Below are positions 10,356-18,645 of a stretch of 64,000 bases of DNA, piece after piece (positions within the stretch are counted from its first letter, which is position 1; each line of letters begins with the position of its first letter). The DNA is from Anaeromyxobacter sp. PSR-1 (lineage in GTDB: Bacteria; Myxococcota; Myxococcia; Myxococcales; Anaeromyxobacteraceae). The notes beneath the pieces were generated by a model. The model searched no databases. It was not told where the DNA came from and worked only from the letters and a program-made list of their open reading frames with translations. Position numbers and translations under genes: made by a program. Where the stretch lies: contig NZ_BAZG01000004.1 in assembly GCF_000964525.1 (NCBI RefSeq), positions 1 to 64,000 on the forward strand, written 5' to 3'.

Positions 10356-11414
10356 ATGTTCCACGCCAAGGCCTACGCCGCCACCAGCCCCACGTCGCCG
10401 CTCGCCGCCACCACCATCCCGCGCCGCGACCCCACCCCGCGCGACGTCCAGATCGAGATCCTCTATTGTGGCATCTGCCACTCGGACCTGCACACCGTCC
10501 GCAACGAGTGGAGCAGCCTCGCGTCCACCGTCTACCCGTGCGTCCCCGGCCACGAGATCGTCGGCCGCGTCACGCGGGTCGGCGCCGAGGTCACGCGCTT
10601 CGCGGCCGGCGACCTCGTCGGCGTCGGGTGCATGGTGGACTCGGACCGGACCTGCCCCGAGTGCCGGGCCGGCCTCGAGCAGTTCTGCCCCGGCCAGACG
10701 CTCACCTACGGCGCGCCGGACCGGCACCTCGGCGGCGTGACCTACGGCGGCTACTCGGGGAGCGTCGTGGTGGACGAGCACTTCGTGCTGCGCGTGCCCG
10801 AGCGCCTCGACCTCGCCGCGGCCGCCCCGCTCCTGTGCGCCGGCATCACCACCTGGTCGCCGCTCCGCCACTGGGGCGTCGGGCCCGGCAAGAAGGTGGG
10901 CGTGGTCGGGCTCGGCGGGCTCGGCCACATGGGCGTGAAGTTCGCGCGCGCGCTCGGCGCGCACGTGGTGGTGTTCACGACCTCGCCGGGCAAGCGCGAG
11001 GACGCGCTCCGCCTCGGCGCGCACGAGGTGGTGCTCTCGCGCGACGCGAACGCGCTGCGCAGGCACGCCGGCAGCTTCGACTTCATCCTCGACGCGGTCG
11101 CCGCGGACCACGACCTCAACGCGTACGTGAACCTGCTCCGCCGCGACGGCAACCTGACGCTCGTCGGCGCGCCGGAGAAGCCGCTCCCGGTGGCGGCGTT
11201 CGGCCTGCTCCTCGGCCGCCGCAGCATCTCCGGGTCGCCCATCGGCGGAATCGCCGAGACGCAGGAGATGCTCGACTTCTGCGGCGAGCACGGCATCACC
11301 GCCGACGTGGAGGTGATCCCGATGCAGAAGGTGAACGAGGCCTACGAGCGGATGCTCCGGTCGGACGTGAAGTACCGCTTCTCGATCGACATGGCCTCGC
11401 TCCAGGCGGGGTGA
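10356..11414 (+). CDS. Zinc-dependent alcohol dehydrogenase (YahK/cinnamyl-alcohol-dehydrogenase type)
   Basis: 352 residues, medium-chain dehydrogenase family. Catalytic zinc ligands are in YCGICHSDLH and PGHEIVGRV; the Rossmann motif is VVGLGGLGHMGVKFA. NADP-dependent aldehyde reductases such as YahK share this arrangement. The structural zinc loop reads DSDRTCPECRAGLEQFC: the first of the four usual Cys is Asp, so that zinc may be lost or held by Asp plus three Cys. Upstream is a 35-bp element repeated before the LysR gene at 15641, suggesting common regulation. Confidence 0.92.
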   Translation: MFHAKAYAATSPTSPLAATTIPRRDPTPRDVQIEILYCGICHSDLHTVRNEWSSLASTVYPCVPGHEIVGRVTRVGAEVTRFAAGDLVGVGCMVDSDRTCPECRAGLEQFCPGQTLTYGAPDRHLGGVTYGGYSGSVVVDEHFVLRVPERLDLAAAAPLLCAGITTWSPLRHWGVGPGKKVGVVGLGGLGHMGVKFARALGAHVVVFTTSPGKREDALRLGAHEVVLSRDANALRRHAGSFDFILDAVAADHDLNAYVNLLRRDGNLTLVGAPEKPLPVAAFGLLLGRRSISGSPIGGIAETQEMLDFCGEHGITADVEVIPMQKVNEAYERMLRSDVKYRFSIDMASLQAG

Positions 11415-11439
11415 GCCGGCGCCGGCTCCCGCGCGGCGG

Positions 11440-11445
11440 TAGGAT
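11440..11445 (+). promoter_or_regulatory. Candidate -10 element (TAGGAT) of the RibD/DHFR-fold gene
   Basis: TAGGATCG lies 45 bases before the ATG at 11491. The same eight bases occur before the LysR gene (15592) and, on the minus strand, before the methyltransferase (22975-22968). No clear -35. Confidence 0.35.
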
Positions 11446-11490
11446 CGAGCCGCCGGGGGCCGGGCCCGCGGCGAGACGGAGGTCACGACG

Positions 11491-12231
11491 ATGTCCCCGA
11501 AGCGCGCCAGGCCGTCCGGCCGGTCCGGAAGGCCGTACGTCATCTGCCACATGGGCCCGTCGGTGGACGGGCGCATCGTCACCGACCGCTGGCCGGGGTC
11601 CGCGCGGCTGAGCGCGGAGTACGAGCGGATCCACCGGGCGCTCGCGGCCGACGCGTGGATCATCGGCCGCGTCTCGATGGAGCCGTACGCCGGCCGGGCG
11701 CCGCTGCCGCCGGGCGGGCGCCGGGTGCGGATCCCCCGCACCGACTTCGTCGCCCGGGCGGACGCGCCCTCGTACGCCATCGCCCTCGACCCCTCCGGCA
11801 AGCTGCGCTGGGAGTCGAGCGCCATCGACGAGGAGCACGCCGTCACCGTCCTCACCGAGCGCGTCCCGGATCGCCACCTCGCGTTCCTGCGCGACCGCGG
11901 CGTGTCGTACCTGTTCGGCGGCCGGGACCGGATCGACCTGCCGGCGGTCCTCCGCAAGCTCCGCGCGCGCCTCGGCATCCGCCGGCTGCTCCTCGAGGGC
12001 GGCGGCAAGATCAACGGCTCGTTCCTCGCCGCGGGCGTGATCGACGAGCTCAGCCTGGTCGTCGCGCCGGTGGCCGACGGGAGCGTCGGCACGCCCGCCC
12101 TGTTCGACGCCGGCGCGTCCGGGCCCAGGTCGCGCCTGCGGCTGCTCTCGGCGGAGCGCCGCCCGGGCGACCTGCTGTGGGTCCGGTACCGCGTCGTGAA
12201 CGCGGCCGCGCGCGCCCGCCGCCGGTCCTGA
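11491..12231 (+). CDS. RibD C-terminal / dihydrofolate-reductase-fold protein
   Basis: 246 residues. After a basic N-terminus the fold starts with PYVICHMGPSVDGRIV, followed by DAWIIGRVSMEPY and the nucleotide-binding LLLEGGGKINGSFLAAGVIDEL, all typical of the RibD_C (5-amino-6-(5-phosphoribosylamino)uracil reductase) family. Only the reductase domain is present, with no deaminase, so a role in riboflavin synthesis is not implied; many such stand-alone proteins are uncharacterised NADPH reductases. SD GGAGG precedes the ATG. Two further family members are encoded at 43919 and 45205. Confidence 0.85.
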   Translation: MSPKRARPSGRSGRPYVICHMGPSVDGRIVTDRWPGSARLSAEYERIHRALAADAWIIGRVSMEPYAGRAPLPPGGRRVRIPRTDFVARADAPSYAIALDPSGKLRWESSAIDEEHAVTVLTERVPDRHLAFLRDRGVSYLFGGRDRIDLPAVLRKLRARLGIRRLLLEGGGKINGSFLAAGVIDELSLVVAPVADGSVGTPALFDAGASGPRSRLRLLSAERRPGDLLWVRYRVVNAAARARRRS

Positions 12232-12247
12232 CGGGCGCCCGGCGCGG

Positions 12248-13060
12248 TCAGCTCACCGTCTCGGCGCTGTAGCGCGCCAGGAGCCCGGTGCGGACCGCGT
12301 GGCGGTAGACGCGGACGAACGCCCACGCCGCGAGCACGATGGCCGCGGCCGCCAGGAGCGCCCCCACGCCGAGCGCCCCCCACGACACCGGGCGGCCGGC
12401 CGTGAGCGCGCGGAGCTGCTCGAACACGTACGACGGCGCGAGCAGCCACGAGACCGCCTGCATCCAGCGCGGCAGCGTGGCGATCGGGTAGAACACGCCC
12501 ACGAACGGCGAGAGCACCGCCGGGATGGGCCAGATCAGCCACTCGGCCGCCGGGCCGAGCCGGAGCACGATCGCGCAGCCCAGGATGCCGAGGGCGATGC
12601 CGAACAGGAACAGGATCAGCAGCGCCGGCAGGATGGCGAGCCCGTAGGCCGCGAACGACAGCCCGAACGCCGCCGTGGCGAGGCCGAGCATGACGGCGAG
12701 CCCGAGCGTGCTCGTGAGGACGGCCGACACCACCAGACCGGAGACGTACTCGCCGGTGGTCATGGGCGTCGCGAACACGTTCAGGAAGTTCCGCGACCAC
12801 ACGTCCTCGAAGAACGCCATGGTCACGCCGTGCATCACCCGCGAGAAGAAGTCCCAGAGCAGGACGGCGCCGAGGAGCAGCGGGACGAAGTCGAGCCCGG
12901 ACGCGGCGACCAGGTTCAGGTAGCGGGAGATGAAGCCCCAGAGCACGACGTCGATCGCCACCCAGGCGAAGAGCGGCAGGATGCGCGCCGGGCTGCCGCG
13001 CAGCAGGTACGCCTGCCGCAGCACCACCGCCGACACCCGCCGGACGCGCGGCCCGATCAC
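12248..13060 (-). CDS. ABC-2 type transporter permease
   Basis: 270 residues with about six membrane helices, for example IDVVLWGFISRYLNL, FVPLLLGAVLLWDFF, LGLAVMLGLATAAFGLSF and AAAAIVLAAWAFVRVY. The ABC-2 pattern and the paired ATPase indicate an exporter; the substrate cannot be read. The start was set at GTG 13060, overlapping the ATPase stop as GTGA. It is the third gene of an antiporter-ATPase-permease operon. Confidence 0.87.
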   Translation of the reverse strand: MIGPRVRRVSAVVLRQAYLLRGSPARILPLFAWVAIDVVLWGFISRYLNLVAASGLDFVPLLLGAVLLWDFFSRVMHGVTMAFFEDVWSRNFLNVFATPMTTGEYVSGLVVSAVLTSTLGLAVMLGLATAAFGLSFAAYGLAILPALLILFLFGIALGILGCAIVLRLGPAAEWLIWPIPAVLSPFVGVFYPIATLPRWMQAVSWLLAPSYVFEQLRALTAGRPVSWGALGVGALLAAAAIVLAAWAFVRVYRHAVRTGLLARYSAETVS

Positions 13061-13809
13061 GGCTGCTCCAGCGCGAGCGGCTCGCGCGCGACGGTGATGA
13101 ACAGGTCCTCGAGCGACGCGCGCCCGTGCTCGCCCGGCAGCCTGCGCGGATCGCCCTCCAGCAGGATCCGGCCGTGGGACAGGAACAGCACCCGGTCGCA
13201 GACCTCCTCGACCTCGCGCATGTTGTGCGAGGTCCACAGCACGCCCTGCCCCTCGCGCGCCGCCACCCCGCGGATGCGGGCGCGCAGCTCGCGCGCGACG
13301 GCCGGGTCGAGCGAGGCGGTCGGCTCGTCGAGCAGGAGGAGCCGCGGCGCGTTCAGCATCGCCTTCGCGAGCGTGACCCGCGACTGCTCGCCCGACGAGA
13401 GCACGCCGGTCTTCGTGTCGCGGAACGCGACGAGGTCCAGCGCCGCGAGCAGCGCCTCGACGCGGGCGCGGACGTCGCGGACGCCGTAGAGGAGGCCGAA
13501 CACGGTGAGGTTCTGGGAGACGGTCAGGTTCCCGGGGAGCGGCGCGTACACCGCCGCGAAGTTCGTGCGCTCGAGCGCCTCGGAGCGGCGGCGCGCCAGG
13601 TCGATGCCGTCGATGCGGATGCCGCCCGCGGTCGGCGCGAGCACGCCGAGGATCATGCTGATGGTGGTCGTCTTGCCCGCGCCGTTCGGGCCGAGCAGGC
13701 CGACGATCTCGCCGGGCGCGACGTGGAAGGAGATCCCGTCCACGGCCGGCGCCGCGCCGTACGTCTTGCACAGCCGCTCCACGAGCAGGATGGGGCCGCG
13801 AGCCGTCAC
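13057..13809 (-). CDS. ABC transporter ATP-binding protein
   Basis: 250 residues. Walker A GPNGAGKTTT, signature LSSGEQSRVTLAKAM, Walker B LLLLDEPTASLDP and switch His in TSHNMREVEEV are intact. It powers the ABC-2 permease encoded next. The signature motif LSSGE is a little unusual (LSGGQ is the norm). GTG start at 13809 overlaps the antiporter stop as GTGA, so all three genes of the operon are translationally coupled. The longer upstream frame is an antiporter shadow. Confidence 0.93.
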   Translation of the reverse strand: MTARGPILLVERLCKTYGAAPAVDGISFHVAPGEIVGLLGPNGAGKTTTISMILGVLAPTAGGIRIDGIDLARRRSEALERTNFAAVYAPLPGNLTVSQNLTVFGLLYGVRDVRARVEALLAALDLVAFRDTKTGVLSSGEQSRVTLAKAMLNAPRLLLLDEPTASLDPAVARELRARIRGVAAREGQGVLWTSHNMREVEEVCDRVLFLSHGRILLEGDPRRLPGEHGRASLEDLFITVAREPLALEQP

Positions 13810-15437
13810 GAGGCCTCCGGCGCGTCGTCGCGCGCCAGCCGCCGCAGGCTCAGCTCCTCGAGGTCGAGCTCCTCCTCGACGCGCTGGAACGCCGCGTCGC
13901 CGATGGTCCCCTCCGCCCGCAGGGAGAGGAGCCGCCCGCGCTCCGCCTCGACCGCCCGGCGCGCCACGGCCGCCCCGCCGGTGCGCGCGTCGCCGTCGCC
14001 GCCGGCCGGCGGCCCCTGCGAGGCGCCGCCGCCGCGCAGCTCCGCCTCGGCGCCCCGGAGCATCACCTCGTACCGCCGGCGCAGCACGTCCGAGAGCGGA
14101 TCGGCGGCCGCCCCGCCGGTCGCCGACAGGCCGGCGCGCAGCGTCTCGACCCGCGCGACCCGGACCTCCCGGTCTACCGAGCCGTCTCCCTCGAGGCGGA
14201 GCACGCGCATGAGCGGGCGGAGCGTCATCCCCTGGAGGACGAGCGTCCCGAGCACCACCGCGAACGCGGTGAACACGACGAGGTCGCGGTGCGGGAACGC
14301 CGGCGCGCCCCGGGCGCCGGTGGGCAGCGCGAGCGCGGCGGCGAGGGTCACGATCCCGCGCATGCCGCACCAGCCGACCACCGCGGCGCCGCGCGGCGAG
14401 AGCCCGACCGCGTCCGGCCGCGCCTTCGAGCCGTCCTCGGTGGGCCGGCAGCGCAGCCGGCTCACCGCCGCCGTGGCGGACACCCAGGCGATGCGCGCGA
14501 GGACGGCGGCGAGGCACACCGCCCCCGCCACGCCGGCGTACCGGAGGAGCGTGGGCGCGTCGATCCGGCCGAGGATGGCCTTCAGCTGGAAGCCGACCAG
14601 GATGAACGCGAGCACGTTCAGCACGAAGACGGCGAACCCCCAGACGGCATACGACGGGATGCGGACGCGCGCGGCCATCTGGCCCGCGGCCCGCTGGGCG
14701 CTCGCCATGGCGAACACGACGACGGTGAGGATGCCCGAGAGGTGGAGCCGCTCGGCGAGGATCCAGACCGCGAACGTCCCGCAGAACTGGACGACCACGG
14801 CGATGGGGACGTCCTCGATCCGCGCGATGAGCGGTGGGATCACGCGGGAGAGCACGTACCCGAGCGCCACGCTCCCGGCGGTGGTGACGAGCAGCAGCGG
14901 GAGGATCCGCGCCGGCGTGAGCGCGCCGGCGACGGCGGCGCCCACGGCCAGCCGGTAGACGAGGAGCGCGCTGGCGTCGTTGAAGAGGCTCTCGCCCTCG
15001 AGGATGACCATGAGGCGGTGCGGTGGGCGGAGCTGGCCGAGCACCGCGGTCGCGGCCGCCGCGTCCGGGGGCGCCACGATCGCCCCGAGCGCCACCGCCA
15101 CCGCCCACGGCATGCCCGGCACGAGCGCGCGGGCGACGACGGCGACGACCACGACCGTCAGGGCGACCGCGCCCACGGCGAGCCCGGCCACGGTGCGCCA
15201 GCTCGCGCGGAGGTCGCGCTGGGAAGCGTCGTAGGCCGCGTCGAGGAGCACCGGCGCGACGAAGAGCGTGAGCGCGAGGTCCGGCTCGAGGACCAGCGTC
15301 GGCGTGCCGGGCACGAGCGCGATCGCCGCGCCCGCGAGCGCCACCAGCGCCGGGTACGGGGTCCCGATCCGGCGCGAGAGCGCCGTGAGGGCCGCGCCGG
15401 CGAGGAGCAGCCCGATGATGATCTCGAAGACGAGCAT
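13806..15437 (-). CDS. Monovalent cation/proton antiporter (CPA1, NhaP-like)
   Basis: 543 residues. About eleven membrane helices, beginning MLVFEIIIGLLLAGAAL. The ion-binding region is APPDAAAATAVL and the conserved EGESLFNDASALLVYRLA is present, as is GWCGMRGIVTLAAALALP. The soluble C-terminal part (from about residue 395) is rich in Arg/Glu with a coiled-coil-like RRYEVMLRGAEAELRGG. It exchanges Na+ or K+ for H+ across the inner membrane. Start at the ATG immediately before the first helix; an upstream extension is Arg/Gly-rich and implausible. First gene of the operon with the ABC exporter. Confidence 0.92.
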   Translation of the reverse strand: MLVFEIIIGLLLAGAALTALSRRIGTPYPALVALAGAAIALVPGTPTLVLEPDLALTLFVAPVLLDAAYDASQRDLRASWRTVAGLAVGAVALTVVVVAVVARALVPGMPWAVAVALGAIVAPPDAAAATAVLGQLRPPHRLMVILEGESLFNDASALLVYRLAVGAAVAGALTPARILPLLLVTTAGSVALGYVLSRVIPPLIARIEDVPIAVVVQFCGTFAVWILAERLHLSGILTVVVFAMASAQRAAGQMAARVRIPSYAVWGFAVFVLNVLAFILVGFQLKAILGRIDAPTLLRYAGVAGAVCLAAVLARIAWVSATAAVSRLRCRPTEDGSKARPDAVGLSPRGAAVVGWCGMRGIVTLAAALALPTGARGAPAFPHRDLVVFTAFAVVLGTLVLQGMTLRPLMRVLRLEGDGSVDREVRVARVETLRAGLSATGGAAADPLSDVLRRRYEVMLRGAEAELRGGGASQGPPAGGDGDARTGGAAVARRAVEAERGRLLSLRAEGTIGDAAFQRVEEELDLEELSLRRLARDDAPEAS

Positions 15438-15520
15438 GCGAGCCGGACGCCCCGCTCCCGGCGACCCCGCCGCGGGCACGTCCCGCCCACCATTCTGTCG
15501 CGAGTCGCCCGCGGCGTGCC

Positions 15521-15555
15521 GTGAAGATTTCCCGAACGCCCCATGCGCGTTCCGC
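15521..15555 (+). promoter_or_regulatory. Shared 35-bp element, copy B (upstream of LysR regulator)
   Basis: Matches 10235-10269 at 32 of 35 positions. The core GAACGC-N7-GCGTTC at 15534-15552 is a perfect 6+6 inverted repeat. It lies about 86 bases before the LysR ATG and is followed by TAGGATCG at 15592. Position and symmetry fit an autoregulatory LysR operator. Confidence 0.6.
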
Positions 15556-15640
15556 CCGCGACTCCCTCCCCGGCGGCCGCCCGGGGGAGCGTAGGATCGG
15601 GCCGGCCCCACGCCATCCGGCAAGGGAGAGGAAGCTCACC

Positions 15641-16558
15641 ATGGCCTTCACGCCGCTCAACGCGCTCAACTCGTTCATCGCGGTCGCGCGGCGCCGGAGC
15701 TTCGCCGCGGCCGCCCGGGACCTCGGCGTCTCCACCTCCGCGCTGAGCCAGTCGGTGCGGCAGCTCGAGGCGCGCCTCGGCGTCACGCTCCTCACGCGGA
15801 CGTCGCGCACCGTGGCGCTCACCGACGCGGGCCAGCGCCTGCTCGAGAACGCGGGCGCGGCGGTGGATCAGGCCGTGGAGTCGCTGAAGACCGTGTCCGT
15901 CCGGCCCGGCGAGGTCACCGGCCGCGTGCGGCTCACCGTGCCCAGCACCGCCGTGACGCCCGTCCTCGCCCGCCTGCTGCCCCGATTCATCGAGCGGCAT
16001 CCGCGCGTCGAGGTGGAGGTGCAGGTGGAGAACCGCTTCGTGAACATCGTCGCCGAGGGGCTCGACGCCGGGATCCGCCTCACCGAGGCGATCGAGCGCG
16101 ACATGGTCCAGGTGCGCCTGACCGAGCCCGGCCGCTTCGTCGTGGCGAGCGCGCCCTCGTACCTCGCCCGGCGCGGGACGCCGGAGCGGCCGCAGGACCT
16201 GCTCCAGCACGACTGCCTGTGCATCCGCTCGAGCACGCACGGCGGGCTCTACGCCTGGGAGCTCGAGCGCGGGACGAAGTCCTGGCGCGTTCCCGTCCGG
16301 GGGACCGTGACCACGAACGACCCGGAGCTGATGCGGGCCCTGGCCGTGGCCGGGGTCGGCCTCCTCTACATGTTCGAGGCGGAGCTCGCGGACGACCTGC
16401 GCAGCGGGCGCCTCCGCCTCGTCCTCGAGCCGTACGCCGCGGCGGTGCCCGGCTTCTTCCTCTACTTCCCCAGCCGCGCGCAGGTGTCCCCGGCGCTCAG
16501 GGCGTTCGTGGACGTCGCGCGGGAGCTGGCCGGGCCGGCGAGGGCCCGCCCGCGCTGA
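15641..16558 (+). CDS. LysR-family transcriptional regulator
   Basis: 305 residues. N-terminal winged helix with FAAAARDLGVSTSALSQSVRQ (residues about 22-42; key residues AARDLGVS and SALSQS) and LEARLGVTLLTRTSRTVALT, then a periplasmic-binding-protein-like effector domain from about residue 90 (VTGRVRLTVPSTAV, RFIERHPRVEVEV). The ATG follows GGGAGAGGAAGC. It is divergent from the antiporter operon and has its own upstream palindrome, which is repeated 5 kb away before the alcohol dehydrogenase; that gene is the most likely target. Effector unknown. Confidence 0.93.
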   Translation: MAFTPLNALNSFIAVARRRSFAAAARDLGVSTSALSQSVRQLEARLGVTLLTRTSRTVALTDAGQRLLENAGAAVDQAVESLKTVSVRPGEVTGRVRLTVPSTAVTPVLARLLPRFIERHPRVEVEVQVENRFVNIVAEGLDAGIRLTEAIERDMVQVRLTEPGRFVVASAPSYLARRGTPERPQDLLQHDCLCIRSSTHGGLYAWELERGTKSWRVPVRGTVTTNDPELMRALAVAGVGLLYMFEAELADDLRSGRLRLVLEPYAAAVPGFFLYFPSRAQVSPALRAFVDVARELAGPARARPR

Positions 16559-16644
16559 CCGGGCGCGGCGGCCTCGCGCGACCCGGCGGCCCTCCGCCGG
16601 ACAGGGGGGCTCGCCTGAGCCGGTCGGCGCGGCGGGGGGCCCGC

Positions 16645-16650
16645 TAGCAT
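16645..16650 (+). promoter_or_regulatory. Candidate -10 element (TAGCAT) of the amidohydrolase gene
   Basis: TAGCAT lies 43 bases before the chosen ATG at 16693 and fits the TAGNNT pattern described for other genes here. No clear -35. Confidence 0.3.
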
Positions 16651-16692
16651 CCGATCTCGCGTCACCTGCGCGGCGGATGCGTGAGGCTCGAC

Positions 16693-17955
16693 ATGGCCGA
16701 CGGACTCGATGATGGCGGGCTGCTCGCCCCGCTCGACGGACTGCTCCCGGATCTGGAGAAGCTCTACACCGACGTGCACGCGCACCCGGAGCTCTCGATG
16801 CAGGAGACCCGGACCGCGGGCATCGCGGCGGAGCGGCTCCGCGCGGCGGGCTTCGAGGTGACGACCGGGATCGGGAAGACCGGCGTCGTCGGCCTGCTGC
16901 GCAACGGCGACGGCCCCACCGTGATGCTGCGCGCCGACATGGACGCGCTGCCCGTGAAGGAGCTGACCGGCCTGCCCTACGCGAGCGACGTCACGGCGAC
17001 CGACGCGGAAGGCCGGAGCGTCCCGGTGATGCACGCCTGCGGCCACGACATGCACGTGGCGTGGCTGGCCGGCGCCGCGGCGCTGTTCGGCCGCGCCCGC
17101 GACGCCTGGCGGGGCACGCTCCTCGCCGTGTTCCAGCCGGCCGAGGAGATCGCCACCGGCGCGCAGGCGATGATCGACGACGGCCTGTTCACGCGCTTCC
17201 CCAGGCCCGACGTCGTGCTCGGCCAGCACGTGATGGTCGGCGCGGCGGGCGTGCTGGGCTGGCGCGCCGGGGTCATGACCTCCGCCGGCGACAGCCTGCA
17301 GATCCGGCTGTTCGGGCGCGGCGCGCACGGGTCGATGCCCCAGGCCAGCATCGATCCGGTGGTGATGGCCGCCGCGACCGTGCTCCGCCTCCAGACCATC
17401 GTCTCCCGCGAGCTCGCGGCGAGCGAGGCGGCGGTCGTCACCGTGGGCGCGCTGCAGGCCGGCACGAAGGAGAACGTCATCCCCGACGAGGCGCTCATCA
17501 AGCTGAACGTGCGCACGTTCGACGAGGGCGTCCGCGCCCGGGTGCTCGCCGCCATCGAGCGCATCGTGAAGGCCGAGGCGGCCGCGTCCGGCGCGCCGAG
17601 GCCGCCCGAGCTCACGCCGCTCGACCGGTACGGGGCCGTCCGGAACGACGCGGAGGCGACCCGCCGCGTGGTCGAGCGGTTCCGCCTGAGCTTCCCGGCG
17701 GAGCGCGTGCAGGAGGTGGCGCCGACCTCCGCGAGCGAGGACTTCGGCTGCTTCGGCGCGCAGTGGCACGTGCCCTCCGTGTTCTGGTTCGTGGGCGGGA
17801 CCGACCCCGAGACCTACCGGAAGGCCCAGGCGGCGGGGCGGATGGGAGAGCTCCCCACCAACCACAACCCGCGCTTCGCGCCGGTGCTCCACCCGACGCT
17901 GCGCACGGGCGTCGAGGCGGCGGTGGCCGCCGCGATGGGCTGGCTCGCGCCGTGA
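16693..17955 (+). CDS. M20D-family amidohydrolase (hippurate-hydrolase-like)
   Basis: 420 residues. Motifs in order: DVHAHPELSMQET, LRADMDALPVKE, HACGHDMHV with metal ligands, FQPAEE with the catalytic Glu, a dimerisation lid domain around GRGAHGSMPQ, and the C-terminal TSASEDFGCF. These belong to the aminoacylase/carboxypeptidase group that cleaves N-acyl amino acids or related amides with a di-metal centre. ATG 16693 was preferred because GAGG sits 6 bases upstream; a GTG twelve bases earlier is in frame. Its stop overlaps the GTG of the next gene, so the two are coupled. Confidence 0.92.
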   Translation: MADGLDDGGLLAPLDGLLPDLEKLYTDVHAHPELSMQETRTAGIAAERLRAAGFEVTTGIGKTGVVGLLRNGDGPTVMLRADMDALPVKELTGLPYASDVTATDAEGRSVPVMHACGHDMHVAWLAGAAALFGRARDAWRGTLLAVFQPAEEIATGAQAMIDDGLFTRFPRPDVVLGQHVMVGAAGVLGWRAGVMTSAGDSLQIRLFGRGAHGSMPQASIDPVVMAAATVLRLQTIVSRELAASEAAVVTVGALQAGTKENVIPDEALIKLNVRTFDEGVRARVLAAIERIVKAEAAASGAPRPPELTPLDRYGAVRNDAEATRRVVERFRLSFPAERVQEVAPTSASEDFGCFGAQWHVPSVFWFVGGTDPETYRKAQAAGRMGELPTNHNPRFAPVLHPTLRTGVEAAVAAAMGWLAP

Positions 17956-18596
17956 CCGTCACGCAGTTCACCGTCGATCTCGGCGTGCTCCCGGTGGCGC
18001 TCGACCTCGGCGGCACGTTCGTGTTCGCCCTCAGCGGCGCCGCCGCGGCCGTGAAGCACCGGCTCGACGTCTTCGGGGCGCTGGTGCTGTCCCTGGTGGC
18101 AGCGAGCTCCGGCGGGATCATCCGCGACGTGCTCATCGGCGCCGTCCCGCCGGCCGCCCTGGCCGACTGGCGCTACCTCGCGATCTCGCTCCTCGCCGGC
18201 GTGGTCGTGCTCGCGGCGCACGCCAGCGTGGACCGGCTCCGGAACCCGGTGCAGCTCTTCGACGCCGCCGGCCTGGCGCTGTTCGCGGTCGCCGGCACGC
18301 ACAAGGCGCTCGTGTATCACCTCGGGCCGCTCCCCGCCGCGCTGCTCGGCACGCTGACCGGGATCGGGGGCGGCGTCGTGCGCGACCTGCTGGTGGCGGA
18401 GGTCCCCACCGTGCTGCGGGCGGAGATCTACGCCGTGGCCGCCCTGGCCGGCGCGACCATGGTGGTGGTCGGGAGCTGGCTCGGCGTCCCGTCCTCGGTC
18501 GCCACCACCACCGGCGCGCTCCTCTGCTTCGGCCTCCGCTTCATGGCGCTGCGCCGCGGGTGGCGGCTGCCCGTCGCCGGCGCCTCCGACCCCTGA
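17952..18596 (+). CDS. TRIC-family cation channel (YicG/UPF0126)
   Basis: 214 residues, seven predicted helices in two repeated halves: ALDLGGTFVFALSGAAAAV with GGIIRDVLIG in the first half, LFDAAGLALFAVAGTHKAL with GIGGGVVRDLLV in the second. The paired G-G-x-x-R-D-x-L motifs are the hallmark of trimeric intracellular cation channels and their bacterial homologues, which conduct K+/Na+. GTG start at 17952 overlaps the amidohydrolase stop by four bases. Convergent with the next gene, separated by hairpins. Confidence 0.92.
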   Translation: MTVTQFTVDLGVLPVALDLGGTFVFALSGAAAAVKHRLDVFGALVLSLVAASSGGIIRDVLIGAVPPAALADWRYLAISLLAGVVVLAAHASVDRLRNPVQLFDAAGLALFAVAGTHKALVYHLGPLPAALLGTLTGIGGGVVRDLLVAEVPTVLRAEIYAVAALAGATMVVVGSWLGVPSSVATTTGALLCFGLRFMALRRGWRLPVAGASDP

Positions 18597-18645
18597 GGCG
18601 GCGGGTCGCCGCCGAGGTGAGCCGTCGGAGCGCCTGTAGGCGCTC
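18597..18645. terminator. Two hairpins between convergent genes (candidate bidirectional terminator)
   Basis: GGCGGC-N5-GCCGCC directly follows the TRIC stop, and GAGCGCC-TGTA-GGCGCTC occupies 18628-18645, overlapping the stop codon of the convergent gene. Stems are perfect but no U-run follows, so intrinsic termination is uncertain. Confidence 0.5.

Noticed and set aside
7674-12800. A 1,708-codon minus-strand open frame
   Set aside because: It runs antisense to the sulfatase, alcohol dehydrogenase and reductase genes and is rich in Arg/Ala/Pro. Long spurious frames are normal at this G+C content.
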